Positions 15,450 to 47,109 of a stretch of 64,000 bases of DNA are shown in pieces. Source of the stretch: Glandiceps talaboti (Eukaryota; Hemichordata; Enteropneusta; Spengelidae); assembly GCF_964340395.1 (NCBI RefSeq), contig NC_135557.1:11623546-11687545 (forward strand), written 5' to 3'. Position numbers and translations under genes: made by a program. Position 1 is the stretch's first letter. The number at the start of each line of letters is the position of its first letter. The notes below the pieces were generated by a model. It was not told the DNA's origin. It did not search any database and saw only the letters and a list, made by a program, of their open reading frames with translations.

Positions 15450-15950
15450 AAATAACAGTCACTCTCTTCAGTTTAGGATATTTCTTCATAGGAATAGGAC
15501 GTTGATCTAATTTGAAGGCCTGGTTTGACATAAACAGAATGGACCAACACTATTACTGGCTGTTAGTCAATTTAAACTGAATTTCAAGAGCAATGGCTTC
15601 ATTGAAATAACTTAAGATAAATAACTATATAGACAATCATTATTGAACAATACATCAATTTGAAATTCTGGTGAAAAATGAAGAAAGTAAATCAAATTTC
15701 AAAAATGTACCAGCTATAATATGTGCAATTTTATAAATTGTGTATAAACTAGGGAAAATTACTAATAACAAGATACAGTTTACAGAAAATGAGATGAATT
15801 CTATATTTTTACCCATAATTATCTGTACATATTAAGTTTTCTGATGCAATTGTTATTAAATTATCCAATTTTCTCTAACTGGTTTCAACCGTGTTACACA
15901 AAATAAACCAACCTGAATTGAATGATATTTCAATGTCCAGATGGTATCTT
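15450..15950 (-). pseudogene. Remnant of a minus-strand pseudokinase gene (two juxtamembrane exons)
   Basis: 15450-15519 matches the juxtamembrane exon at 47641-47732, keeping a TSYSYEEIS reading but then a stop. 15913-15950 is the exact 38-bp counterpart of the exon at 47853-47890, with the same ttag acceptor and gttggt donor. Kinase exons and the TM exon are absent. Flank homology jumps from the equivalent of 42425 into the equivalent of about 47680, so one internal deletion removed the kinase. Downstream, 16060-16230 matches 57540-57700. Confidence 0.6.
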
Positions 15951-16626
15951 CTAAGTTTCGAAGATACTAAATAAAAAGTGTCAATATCTTATTAAAACTG
16001 AAAGCTACATCGATAATAATTTTAGTACACATGCGCTCAGGTATTGCAAATGTATTTACTAAAGTATATTGCATTCGAAGCGTGCACTCTTGAGATATAG
16101 CTTATTTACCGAAAACCATTAATTACGCAAATTGCTCATTAATATTCATGGAATGTTTACTAAAACCTAATCAGTTCTTGTCACGATCCTACGAAGCACG
16201 TCTACCAAATTTCGTTCGAATTGATCAGCAGTTTTTTTTAGAAAATGGTGTTACAGACACACACAAACACATTTCCACCCCTAATATAAAACCTAGTTAG
16301 AAGGGGGTGGGGAAGGGATTCTGAGGCCTTACTAAAAAGTATTTATCTCACCCCTAATGTTTTGATTTATCATACATGTACAAACTATTGAACTGTTACT
16401 TGGCATAGCTATAGTACGAACTACATGTCTAATCAAAAATAACTTTCTGTGTTTGGGTTTCACTTCTTCTCTGATACCTGTGGTTATCACCAAGTTTAAT
16501 ACATGTTACCAGGCTACATGTGAAACCCGTTTTCTCTTGCCAATGTTTTACACCATAAACTACCAATACATAATGATATTATTACAATGATTATGAATTA
16601 TTTGTATGTTTTTTTATTGTTTTCAG

Positions 16627-16673
16627 ATGAATGTCTGATTCCGTTGTCCATGGTACAGTGAAATTATTTGAAT
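16627..16673 (+). promoter_or_regulatory. 5' UTR piece with two minimal upstream ORFs
   Basis: After the acceptor ttttcag (ends 16626), the exon has ATG-AAT-GTC-TGA at 16627-16638 and ATG-GTA-CAG-TGA at 16650-16661 before the main ATG at 16674. The acceptor implies at least one upstream non-coding exon, which was not located. Confidence 0.5.
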
Positions 16674-34098
<17,425 letters not shown>

Positions 34099-34264
34099 GG
34101 TTTGAATATTTCTCATAAATTATTTACTTCATTAGGGCATTGCATATGATCATCCGATGTTATCTTTAAAGTGGCATTGTAGGATTTATTTTCAATTTTT
34201 TATTCATAAAACAACTTTAATATGTTTGAGTAACCTGAAACAACATATACGAAGTCTTGTCTGT

Positions 34265-34270
34265 AATAAA
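34265..34270 (+). terminator. Polyadenylation signal candidate
   Basis: AATAAA 167 bp after the stop of the main gene. Confidence 0.5.
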
Positions 34271-34835
34271 ATGAAAATAATGTAATTTATGGTGTACATG
34301 TAGTTCTTCTGTCATTGAGTTCAACCATGACCATTCTCCTTATTGCATATTCCCTTTCATCATTTTCGTAGTTTGTAATTTTGGCTCTTATTTCGTATGA
34401 TAACTGGATCACCAAGATTATTCTGTCTATCTTTGGCTAGTACATCAACTGTACTACTCATGATCACGTGTACACCGTACATTTTGATGACACGTTCACA
34501 ATCATAGTCTATTTTTTCGCTCTCAAATATTAAGTGAACAAATGTTATGCTCTAAACCAAGTCACAACTAACTCGTCTTATTTATTGTCTCCTTAGGGAT
34601 GTGATGTTTTTTTTCATTGTCAAGTCTGGCTTTTTTTATTGACGCTGTACTAGTTGTCAACGACATGACTGAAGAAGCTTCAATTGTACAGCTGTGTGGT
34701 TTTTAATATATACAACATTAAAAATGTGACGCTATCCGATGTACAACAGTCTACTGTAATTGTAGGATTGATAATTAGATGTGATTTCCAATTCCTTGAT
34801 ATCCCTTCTACGTCATCCAACCTTGTTTCATCATG

Positions 34836-34867
<32 letters not shown>

Positions 34868-34971
34868 TTAAATGCTGCAGTTGTGATTGTATATGAAGCA
34901 TGCATTGGAAACAATCTCAACATGTCTTCATTTAGAGCACGTTAGTCATATAATCATATATCCATTAGTTT

Positions 34972-35040
<69 letters not shown>

Positions 35041-37164
35041 CCAGTATTATTAGCACATAAATGTTACATTTATTTTGCTATTTTCGTGAAATTTCAATGC
35101 ATTACACTTGCAAAGGTGTTCACCAGTACCGTGTATCTGTACATGTTAACGTGCATTGCTTACAACGCATGATATTTTGCTACAGTTTTATCATTTTAGT
35201 CGGTTACTGAATATCATGCCTCATCCATGAATCGATAACCTCTCACCCTCTTCATAAGAAGTATTAGCATGGGTCTGTTTTAGTATGAATTTCAGTCTAC
35301 AATTCAAATCATATTTCAACATCCTTGACACATTAAAAATAATCTCAATATGTGTGTAATTGATGTAAGTGAGTTATATAACTGATTTGTTAATAGTTTC
35401 AATGAATAAAAAAACACATTTTGTGAATGACCTCATTTGAAGTAACGGTGATTCACAATAAGTAAAATTGTAATCTCAGACTGTTTAAATAAATAAACTG
35501 GACAGACAATGTGACATTCTGTTATCAATGCAACCAAGGTTGCCGAGGCAATGCTACCAACAAACAAATAAGTTGTTTTTATGAACGAAAAATACATTTG
35601 TCATCCTAGGGGAAAACATGTTATATGTAGTTTACACATACTAGGCTCGTTAGAAATGCCTCTGATCCCTTGTAGCGTAATGTTACTAGTGTTTTGAAAA
35701 CATTGCTCATAAAAGGAACTTGACAATGATAATAAATAACAACGTCAAGTATTTGTGTGGGGGTAGGGATGGGTGTGTTTGTATCAGTGTGTGTGTGTGT
35801 TGAGGTTAGTCGGTGGGTGGGTTGGTGGGTGGGTGGGTGGGTGGGTGAGTGAGTGAGTGAGTGAGTGAGTGAGTGGGGGTATACGCATACAATAAAACCA
35901 GTAGCCTCGACATCACAGTCAATGAATATAGGTTTTGGTATTGTTACAGTTTTTAGTTTAGTTTATTTAATTGATGGATATGGATATAAATGAAATCGTG
36001 TGTCACAAAAGTGGTGACATATTTAGTAAAGGGTCAGCGACATTAGGTGGACTGGTCAGAGCTGTAGCCAATGTATGGGGTTCAGAAGCATGTTTGCTAG
36101 CATATAGTATCAGTTAAGTAGTAAGTTGGCAGAATATGTTTCATCATATGGCGGGGAAGTGGATAAACAATTTGTCATTGTGATCACCCCATCGTGTGTG
36201 ACAAACGAGACATCTATTTTGACACTAGTATGTGGTTAATAGTTCTGGCAGCTGATCTTCAGAATTTGATCTGTGAAAAACCTACAGCGTCGTTGTTGTA
36301 TGCTGTTGGATGCTTGTACTATGGGGAAGGTGTAAATTCTGTTATTTGGAAAGTCACTGTTTTACCGGGACTATAAACAAGACATTGTGTGGAAACGAAC
36401 ATTTCGTCAGTGAACTACTTCGATTACGATTCGTGTGTGTTGCAGTATCCACGGTGATTCCCAAGTTTGCTCTTTGATACAAGACAAAAGAGACTTTACA
36501 TTGAACATTGTGGGTAGTTTTATTTGCCACAACCAGCCATCAGTGATTTTCAAGTATACTCTATGTTCATAGATTTAAGCGTATTCTTCGTACAAGCTAT
36601 TTCGCTGCAAATATTTGTATTTTGTTTTATTTGAGAGGGAAATTAGACCAGTTCAAGTTAAACCTGTTACGTGTGTGAGTTATTTCTTATTTCAGAATCT
36701 CCAGTAATCATGGTTCCTCCACATCCTGTATTTCAGAAAATTTGCTTTTCGTGACATAGCTTATCTATACAACACTGCTGGAATTGTAATATATCTGCTA
36801 TCAAAACAAAGAGACTTGTTTTCACACTGAGGGATGTTTAAATCAGTAAAGGCTTTTGTTATTCTAGCTGTAAGATATGGTGAACATCCTTTATGACTAT
36901 TCTTATAAAGAAGTCCCCAAGAAAACTGAACGGAGTTTGTTATAAATATCAGTTGCCAACAATACACACTCACGACGAAACTTTCATAAAAGGAATGTTC
37001 TTCTAGACGTTTATCTACAGTATACATAACAATTTCGTTGCATTTATATTTTTCATGTTCAAATATAACAGTTTGCATTACAAACTTTACTCGTGCATTC
37101 TTGCAAACAGTGTCTGAGCCTCAATTTTGACCATGTCAGGAAGAGATGAGACATTGTCAGAAGA

Positions 37165-37279
<115 letters not shown>

Positions 37280-37904
37280 AAATGGTTACATATGTTTCAT
37301 TCAGTCTTTGGGGAGTAGCAGTATTAAAGTTGAAAGCTCTGACGAGATCATATGAACAATAAGTGTATGACAGTAGTGTGTTGCTTCCCTTATTGTGGGG
37401 TTGTTTACATTGTGACAGCGTAATGACTTTCTGGCATAGTGTCCTTCCACAAGTTCTGTAATGTATGTATGTATGTATGTATGTATGTATGTATGTATGT
37501 ATGTATGTATGTATGTACATGTATGTAAAGGTGACATATGATGCAATTTTAGTTATCAAGGCCTCCGTTGTCATAGCGTATCTAATTGCCTAAAGGTGCA
37601 ATGTAAACAAAAAGTGTATTATGATCGAGACAATTTCACAATGATATCAATATCCGTAATGGACCACAAGCATGTACACTAAAACGTGATAGGTGCCGAC
37701 ACAACAACTAATTACACAACAGCACAGTCTGTGACAACAGTATGGTTCAGATGGTTTAACAAACACCATATAGTAACGATGGAGAGTACTAGCAGTCCTC
37801 CTTATATTTACTCACGGACTTTAACAGAGGTCAAATTGAATAGACGAGGAAAAAACAATATGGCCATTGTTTATATTATTCAAACTTTCAGACTTAGAGT
37901 TTAG

Positions 37905-39444
37905 AAAGGTTTGATCAACACCACTCAATCATTGCCAAAGATTATTTGCTCTGTAAATCTAGTGGTGAGAATATAGAGTGATGTTTTTCATTTTAGGAAT
38001 GGTCACTTATTTTACTGGATACTTTGCAGTCCAGCTACGACTCAAAGATTCAAAATAGTAGATATAACCGCGTTAGTGACATTTGTGTCTACAACCCTAG
38101 TATGTTTAAAGCATATGGATTTATTCTTTTAATTTCAATGTTTTGGACCGACATATGAGAGAGGTCACTGACTAAAACTTACACGATATATAAATGGTCA
38201 CATGTTTTCGTGACCTTAACTTGGCGATAAAAGGTACATTTTCCTTTACCTGACACAACCCAATTGCGCAATTAAATTGATCATATATACCGGATAAGGC
38301 AATCCTTACCACATGTGTGACCGGTTTTAAGTGATGTAATTTCTGATCACAATTTGGTTGAAAATGCTCTGTCTTCCTGTCATCTGTTTGTCAATATACA
38401 GTATTATCAACTTGACTCATCTCGTTAGTTCACCTTGTTCGATCGCTCTCGCTGGATCACCCCTTTACCGTGTTCTATATTTTGTTGAACAATCTTGAAC
38501 TATGCTTCCCCATGCTGTTAAAGTGCTTTACAATTATTACCATGGCTCGAATCTATATCGGCACAACGACCCTTTACTGCCGCTACTCCCTGGGGTGCAT
38601 ATAACCCATTGCAATCTTTATGAGTCCATATGATTAAAGCATTCATGTTGCAACCTCTATACTACCAGGTCCCCAGATGGGTGGACTGAGGCTCAGTCAT
38701 GGTTCACATCTTGCCCGGACTTTAGTCACTTGGAACAACCTTGAACCTGCAGAATCCGAAGCGACCACTCTAAGAATTCGCCTATCATGATGCCACAACT
38801 ATGATACCGTTTTACTTAACATTTTAATTAATTAACTAATCAAACTGTGGAGGATATTTCAGAAACATGTAGTCTATTATTGTGGGTTATTTTGTTTTGT
38901 TTTGTTTTGTTTTGTTTTGTTTTGTTTTTAATTTTTCATCAGTATTTGAATAGATGTTATCCCTATAGTATTGGAAATAGTTTGTTGACCCGATATTTCA
39001 TTTTAATGAATGAATGAATTAATTAATAACATGTTATGTGACTGTCATGATTTATATCAGTAGTTTGACATGAAAGGTGACCTCAACAGACCGAGAGGTC
39101 AAACCGATGATGTCATCAAACCAAGAATATTTAGTTTGTCATTTAACAGGTGTTTTATTAAGCAACCTCATTTCAGATCTGAGTAATACTTCTAACAAAA
39201 TAGTTGAGATACAGAGAGGATGTTATATCCAGTTAATCGGGAATTTGAGCCTCGGTCAGTTATCATTGATGAATGTTGCAATGGACAGCGTTGAACGTTC
39301 CCGTATCAAAATATGATATCTATTCTACTGGTATTTCTAGTGATATCACTCGTTACTATCCATCCTATCCCATCTCTCACTGGCGTCGCTTAGTCATCAG
39401 TGTTACTCTGCCTCTTGTCTTTATATTATCGTGACGTCTGTCTG

Positions 39445-39485
<41 letters not shown>

Positions 39486-39498
39486 ATATCTATCTATA

Positions 39499-39589
<91 letters not shown>

Positions 39590-39624
39590 TTGTCTGTCTG
39601 TGTATCTGTATGTCGGTCTATCTA

Positions 39625-39666
<42 letters not shown>

Positions 39667-40950
39667 ATTATTATCATCATCATCATCATCACCATCAATA
39701 AGAATACGTCATGAAATCAATTAAAACATTCATAAACTAATTAATAATATAATAAAATTGAGTTTTAGATAAAAAGAACAAAGAAGGGAAAATCTCTACA
39801 CTGTTACGATCCAAAATATCGTATTTCGGAATTATGGGAATAAATTTTACATTTCGGCATTGTAGGCCATTGGTCAGAAGTAGACTGGCGATGACGGATC
39901 TGGGCAAATATGATGTAACTGAAATTCACATGATTGGTTAAAAACTTTTATGATGGCATGATCTTAGGGTGTGATTTTCTATATTTAGTCGTTGTGTAAA
40001 TTCCATTGTATTCAAACTATACTTACAGATGATCCAAGCAAGCCGAAATCTCTTCTCAGTCATGACTAATTCCCGACTTGGACCTGAACGATCCCGTACA
40101 AGAGTATGAGAGCTAGAGTGCAACGTTAGAACTATCCATACTTACACCGTTCGACTCTACGACTCGCAACATACACTATATATATTATGCTTTTTAGTCA
40201 AAATACCGATCTTTGATATTGATTTCATTGAATTTGTAGTGTTTTTTGTATTGAGATTAAAGGCATGACACGGCTTTAAAACATTTTTATTGAACAAATT
40301 GATTGCAATACTGCCCTCTATGCTTTGTTTGACAAGACATGCCAATGTTGAAAGACTGTGGGAGTGACATCTTTGAGTGAAATTGTACTTCAAACGAATA
40401 TTTACTGTAGAATAAATCAATATAGCTTTGTGGCCATGTTTATTGTTTTCTTTTGAAATATTTTAAATCCTAATATAATTTATTTCGTGCAGTGGCCCTA
40501 ATTGAACATCGTTGATGGCGTACTTATAAATATGTGCATTCTGTATGAACTGTTAAAGTCGTTGTTACTTCTATTAACAATGGATTAACCTTGGGGGCGA
40601 ATGGTATGGACCGAAAGGTCAAACTAATGACGTCAGATAACTGCACATTGCTATAGGTAAATATTTGCACCTCTTTTGACAACATTTCCAGCTATATTTC
40701 TAGATATGTCACGAAACACGTCTAGTAGTCCTTGTATCGATTGCAGGAAATTAAGAAAGTTTAACTTGAATAAACGTGTAAGACTTCTGCGGTCATTCAA
40801 CACTATGTGTTATCGAGAGGGTTATCAACCGATGCCATTGGCACCAGATAAAATACAAATAGTCCAGAAAGCTTCAGACTGAGACCTTTGTAAAGGTTAC
40901 ACCAACGCCAATCAATCATTGCCAAATGGTATTGATTGTAAATCAAGTGG
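37905..40950 (+). repeat. Diverged fourth copy of the ~4 kb unit
   Basis: Shares in order: ctgtaaatctagtggtgaga; the atgaaaggtgacctcaacag and cgaggtcaaaccgatgatgt-type segment (about 39070, equal to about 5970 in copy A); atactgccctctatgctttg; and gttgatggcgtacttataaa (40510, about 7414 in copy A). Interrupted by (CTAT)/(CTGT)n at 39436-39665 and (TTTTG)n at 38891-38928. A LINE/SINE-like patch sits near 38640-38790. Non-coding. Confidence 0.65.
39436..39665. repeat. (TCTA)n / (TCTG)n microsatellite
   Basis: Occupies the position of the much shorter (CTGT)n tracts at 6332 and 10388 in copies A and B: the same locus, expanded. Confidence 0.9.
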
Positions 40951-41029
40951 TGAGAATATAGTATGTGACGTTTGAGATGTGTTTTGTTTACCTAGGCACT
41001 TTGCCACCGGTGAAGGATTTCAAGAGATA

Positions 41030-41720
41030 TTGATGGTTAGGACCGAGAGTTCAAAAAGGTCAGGTCAGGTCTGGTAGCTTCAATAATACAATAAATACAA
41101 CTTCTAACGACAAAGCTAGTCTAAAGAAAGTTAAAGTAATTAAAATTTACTGCAAGCGTCCTGACTACTTTGGATCAACTTCGCCATCGCCATCTTGAAG
41201 TAGGAATTTTAAATTTTTACTTGAAATATTTCGACTTGTGTTTTGTAAAATTTGATGTCTTTACACATACTTTCGTTGCCAGTCACAGGTAACGCTGCAT
41301 GTGTGATATAATCTACGTGGAATGTGTCTACGTGTAGCGTCATGATCAATTCCAAAACAAACAATCAATTGGAAAAACAGTCTCATTACGCTGCTAGCTA
41401 TGTACACTCCAGATGGGATATCAGACTATAGTTTCGCCACTTCACTTTATCCTTCTATGTATACGTCATAGTAAGGTCACGTTTTGTGGACATGAGCTGC
41501 CGATTTATTTAAAATAGTCCACTACCTACGAGGGCAAGTCAAGTAACCTTGTGCAGTTCAATGATCAACTGTACGTTGGAATTAACAAATTAGCGCATTG
41601 CTTGCTGCGTCATATTAATATACACACCAGTACTACACTAGAATTAAAATTAATTGTATTTTAAATTGAATTTGAATTTTACAAATGAGTGAAACAACAA
41701 CAACAATAACAACAACAAAA

Positions 41721-41764
<44 letters not shown>

Positions 41765-43860
41765 AATATCAACAACACAATTTCACCAGCGGAATAATTG
41801 GATACATGGGCAAGTCTTTTCTTGCCATGGCGCGGATAGTCAATTTCATTCATAAATGGTGAGATTGTATTCAAGTAAGGCATGGCAGTGATAAGCATAC
41901 TGATCTTAATCGAATGAATGTGAATACGAGGTCATGACGTCACAAGGTTCATAGGTCATAGTATCATAGTCTCTCGACGGGTAAGAAACACGTGGATTAT
42001 TCGCGGTACAATTTTCACCGATTTTACGGTATTTATGTGATGTTATGTCAAACTTGTGGCGATCGTATGGATAAATATATTACTTATATAGGAGTGCAGT
42101 TGTGATAAACACCCCCCTCATCCTATGTGGTGTAGTTTTGTCACGAGACAAACAGGTGATACTAGCTCTACAGGCATTTATCTCACACCCACGTGGGTTA
42201 TTCCCGGGAAATTCATGGTATATATTGTGTGTCGCGTCGCGAATGCTAAAGTACAAAGTTTTTAAAGATGGGTGCCTGTCGACTTGTAATCTAGGACTAA
42301 GGTAAGTGAAACATCTAACTACTGAATTACTTTAGTTGACAAATGTTGCCAATAGTTTGTATCTACTAGTGTGTAACCATTGTGTACAGTAGTCATCATT
42401 TTGTTGTAATGTACCTGCCATAACAGGCAACCGGAAGTAATTTATGCATAAGGAAAAACTTGTTAAAATACACACACGACACTATTTTGTTTTTTCAATG
42501 ATCATCTGTTCAGGTTTTAAATTATTTATCACAAACTAAATATTTCAAACTACTAATTCTACGTCGAATTGAAAAAAAAAAGATTATGTATAAAGGTCAC
42601 CTCGATACCTTGACAATATTTCAATGTTTACCTTAGATACGTACTTATAAACTGTTTAAAGTTGTAATGTAAACTAATATTATTGGTTGTAATTAAATAA
42701 TTGTAAGAGTTAGCAAGCTTCTGTTGAATGTTAGGAGCACCCCGAAATGACTTCTGTGATTCACAGATGATATTGTCACAGTGTAAAAAACTTTCAAAGG
42801 TCATAAGTTGTGAATGTGTTTCATCTATTTAAAATTTGTGCAACAAAAAAGTTTAAAGATCTCTCGCCAGTAAAAAAAAAACATACAAGAAAAGATAACA
42901 GTTACTAATAAACTCAAATATTTTACATGAAATTATAAATAAATAAATGTTTCTACCAACTATGAATGTATGCGGATGGGGTTAAAAGGGCATATTCTAA
43001 AGAGTATATCTTGATGATGGTACATTTTAACTGTACCTGATATTTTGATGTGCTAATTTACTTACATTTTTTGTGTTTTTATGTATGTGAGTAGTTGTAA
43101 GTCTGGTTAAGCCTGGTTATCTCGAACTGGGAAAACAAATAGGAGTAGGAAAAAGAGAGGATAAACAACTTTTAAAACACTGTCAAATAGAGGGGATGTA
43201 CATTCCCCAAACAGAGGGTTAGGCTGGGGATGTGCATCCCACTTTGTGTTTCATTTAAAAATTGAAAGTATAAGAGAAAACTGACTGGAACTGTAAGTTG
43301 ACCTCTAGTAACAAATTAACCCAAATCATGTGACCAAAAAGGTGGGTTTATGGAATATAGCACTTGGCATTTTAATCAATGTAGAATGAAAAGACAGTAG
43401 GTTCGTCACATGTACAGTCAGAGCACGACAAGAAATAATGTATACAACCGTGTGCATCCATAGTTAGTGCGAACAGATCCTACACAAATAAATCATTGTC
43501 CAATTCCTTTAAATTAGATTTTGATAAGAAACAAAATGAAATTGTTGTTATTTTTTAATTCTGAACATGGATGCAATCACATTATTAAACAATATGTACA
43601 GCTGTGTGAAGTTTGGTAAGTACTGAGCCATTCGTTAAGGTTATTTAGTGTGCACATATTGTGTTCGGAGGTATGTAGTGTACTCATGAGAATTTAAATA
43701 TTCATAAGATGAAGATAACAATGCGCCTGACATCAATCAATCAATACACTATGCCAGGCATACTTCTAAACTTCAAACTCACGAAACTGTCGTTAGATTT
43801 CATAATTTATTCTTGATTAAAATGAAATTACAATTGCAAGTAGTAAATCAAAATTAGATT
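41030..43860 (+). repeat. Family-block flank, copy II
   Basis: Collinear with 14340-15440 (first part) and with 49990-52790 (whole length). Contains a (CAA/ACG)n tract at 41695-41765. It forms the 3' flank of the minus-strand gene that ends at 43876. Confidence 0.75.
43806..43811 (-). terminator. Polyadenylation signal candidate (minus gene)
   Basis: AATAAA on the minus strand, 65 bp beyond the stop at 43876-43878. Confidence 0.5.
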
Positions 43861-43875
43861 TAAACCAAATTTAAT

Positions 43876-43978
43876 CTAAGTATTCGCTTTATTAATCAAA
43901 GAAATATCTTTAACGAGAGCAGAAAAGGTTGGCCTTTCGCTTGGATACTCTCTCCAGCATCTCAACATAATATCATAC
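43876..43978 (-). CDS. Terminal kinase exon
   Basis: 103 bp including TAG. DIMLRCWREYPSERPTFSAL, ending INKANT. Confidence 0.9.
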
Positions 43979-44577
43979 CTAGTGAAAATGTAACAACATC
44001 ACAAATTAATTAATAGTCTCCTGTAGCATTAATGTTGGTAGGTCGGAGGCTGGTAGGTGGGTGGGTGGTGGGAGTGTATGTATGTATGTATGTATGTATG
44101 TATGTATGTATGTATGTATGTATGTATGTATGTATGTATGTATGTATGTGTGTGTGTATGTATGTATGTATGTATGTATGTATGTATGTATGTATGTATA
44201 TGTGTGTGTATGTATGTATGTGTATGTGTGTATGTATGTATGTATGTGTGTGTGTATGTATGTATGTATGTATGTATGTATGTGTGTGTGCGTGCGTGCG
44301 CGAGCATGCATGAATGTATGTATGTATGTATGTATGTATGTATGTATGTATGTATGTGTCTCTCTGTGTATGTATGTATGTATGTATGTATGTGTGTGTA
44401 TGAAATAACCACATAACAATATAGTCTTACATTTCCTCACTACACTGTAAAGGTTTCTCGAGTCGGTAGCCCTTCCGTATCCTAGCAACAACAAGTGCCT
44501 GTGTCAGATGTTGAAATGGAGTCCTACCTGACATAACAAAAGCACAGACTGTGAAACTTGCACATACCACGACCATC

Positions 44578-44609
<32 letters not shown>

Positions 44610-44619
44610 CAACACCACC

Positions 44620-44676
<57 letters not shown>

Positions 44677-46871
44677 AACAACAACAACAACAACAACAAC
44701 AAGTCATACGCAATTATTTAAAAAGTCGTACAGTAATGGAATAATGGTCAAACATAAATAGTGGCAATGAATATTTAGCAATAATATCGACTATGATTTC
44801 GCTTTCATTTCTTTATAATATTCACATAGTGAAATGTAATATATTCATTTTTAACACATATACAATTATTAAATTTCTCTCACAATAATACATATCATGG
44901 GTTACAAATATAAATGTGTATTACCTAGACTGACTAGCTCCCAGACTACTACTCCGAACGACCACACTTCACTCTTCAAATTAAAGATCCATTTCGTTAT
45001 AGACTCTAAAGACATCCACTGATAAGGTATTTTTTCCTAAAGATATAATACATATATGTTACCATGGATAAATAATGATTATTTTGGGATGATTTAGAAT
45101 TAAAACATTAGAGCATATATTTATTCCCAGAGCTGTACCTAAGGTAACTTTACAGTAATACTGAAACACATAAGCTGTGCATTTGTGGGAAAGTGAGACG
45201 ACATTTAATTGTCTTGTAACTTAGTCAACTAACCGATTCCAACCCTTTTCCATTTCAAAAACCAAATACTTTAACTGTACGCGTTTAACCATATGGATTA
45301 TTATTTATGAAATTGCAATTTCAATTCTAAGAGCATAATTTTCTTTGATTGCCGGATTTTAGCTTTTATTTTACTCTCTAGATATATGCAAACCATAAAC
45401 AAGCTCCTAGATAGTTTCGATGATGCAGATTTATATTTGATGTACATCTTTTACATTTTATAATTACCTTGACTGCCATATCGTAGAATCTGTTAGCGTT
45501 ACTAACACAAGTGCTATAACTCAAGTTTGAAATTTTGCAGGTCATATCATCACATAATAGAATGTGTTTTGCTGCAAGATATCGGTGTGTGATCTGATAA
45601 GGAGGGAGATAAAATTTGATATATATATATATAAGCAAACTGTTTTTTTTTTATTTGGTACTTTGGAGTTGAATCATTGCCATGATCTTGATAAGATTAT
45701 AATGTATTGATAATTTAATGTATATAACCATCATTCATAGCAACTTATAAATATTTACACAACTAATGAAAACAAACAAACATTGATCATTGTTTTCCAG
45801 TCATCTATTTCAGTAAACAACTGAAGTAAGCTCCCACCTAACAAAGGGCTCATCAGTGAATTATTACAGAAAATAGTGAAAGGGGTGTAACTTACTTTAT
45901 TTCTAGATAGATAGTTCATACCATTTGAAACGTCTAAGCAAAATGATACGATCTGTCGTTCTAATTTACTTGATATCCTACTGTTAGATGTAATTTGTTC
46001 ACGTTGTCTAATGAGAAAATCTCGAACATTTCCGTGAGGTGCCAATTCCAGGATTAAACAAGGTGTGTCTAGACAGCAATGAATGAATTGAAAAAGTGTT
46101 GAAAAGTATCAAACCCTGTCAATACACCATCAGTTTAAGAGCAAGTGCAATTACTTGAATTTCCCATACATATAGTTCCAGTAAAGCTTAACGTCCATGG
46201 CTGTTTTATGGCTACTGTTCATCTAGCAAAATACATGCATGCCTAAATTAAGAAGCAAAAACAAACAGTATTTAATGATAAACGCCACGACTTCTGTTTT
46301 CCTTATAAATTCACAATTACCTCTGGCTTACCACTAATTTATACTCACCAATTTCCTTAGTCAGACAACCGAGCATTTTAATGACATTTTCATGACCTTT
46401 TAATGACCGCATCAGTTCGATTTCTCTTAAAATCATCTCACTAACGCCTGGATTATCATCTGAGAAAAAGAGCGAGTGATGTCGTAAGATTCGACAATAC
46501 TTAACACAAAACATGTAAAATAATTCTAAGGCATCTTTATCTAGTACAAAACTTAGAATGACTTCGCTAATAGATGATCTTCAATGTCTTTCCTTAATGT
46601 ACACGTGTTGAGAGTGAATGACTGATGTATTTCAAGTTTTACAAGGTTCCACGTTATGTGCTAATAGGTGTGTTCAACATAATTAAGTTTACATTGAGAT
46701 ATGAGTACTTACTGTGTGGTATCGTGACAAAGTACACGAGGGACAGACTTGTAGAAATACAAATGTATGGAGGTGTACAGACGTTCAGACAGACAGACAG
46801 ATAGATAGACAGACATATAGATGGTAAGCTAGCAAGGCGTATACACTGCCATTTCAGTCAGTCAGTCAGTC

Positions 46872-46928
<57 letters not shown>

Positions 46929-46987
46929 GTCAGAAAGACAGACAGACAGACAGACAGTCAGAAAGACAGACAGACAGACGGACAGTC

Positions 46988-47030
<43 letters not shown>

Positions 47031-47072
47031 AAGACAGACAGACAGACAGTCAGAAAGACAGACAGACAGACG

Positions 47073-47109
<37 letters not shown>

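Noticed and set aside
36761-37078. Minus-strand ORF with GCSPYLTARITKAF and IPQC, reminiscent of a kinase helix-G region
   Set aside because: Only scattered residues agree, there is no intron structure like the paralogues and no adjoining kinase exons. Similarity is too weak to call a remnant.
40676-40882. 68-codon plus-strand ORF with a CxxC motif
   Set aside because: It sits within the diverged repeat unit, has no splice context or domain, and no equivalent in copies A or B.
44006-44494. Long ORFs on both strands rich in His-Thr-Tyr-Ile or Cys-Met-Tyr-Val
   Set aside because: They are translations of (GTAT)n in several frames at once. The same holds for ORFs at 22209-22633, 23639-24367, 27327-27617, 28441-29236, 33388-33836, 39400-39724, 46958-47230, 50477-50992 and 52790-53139 outside the stated exons.
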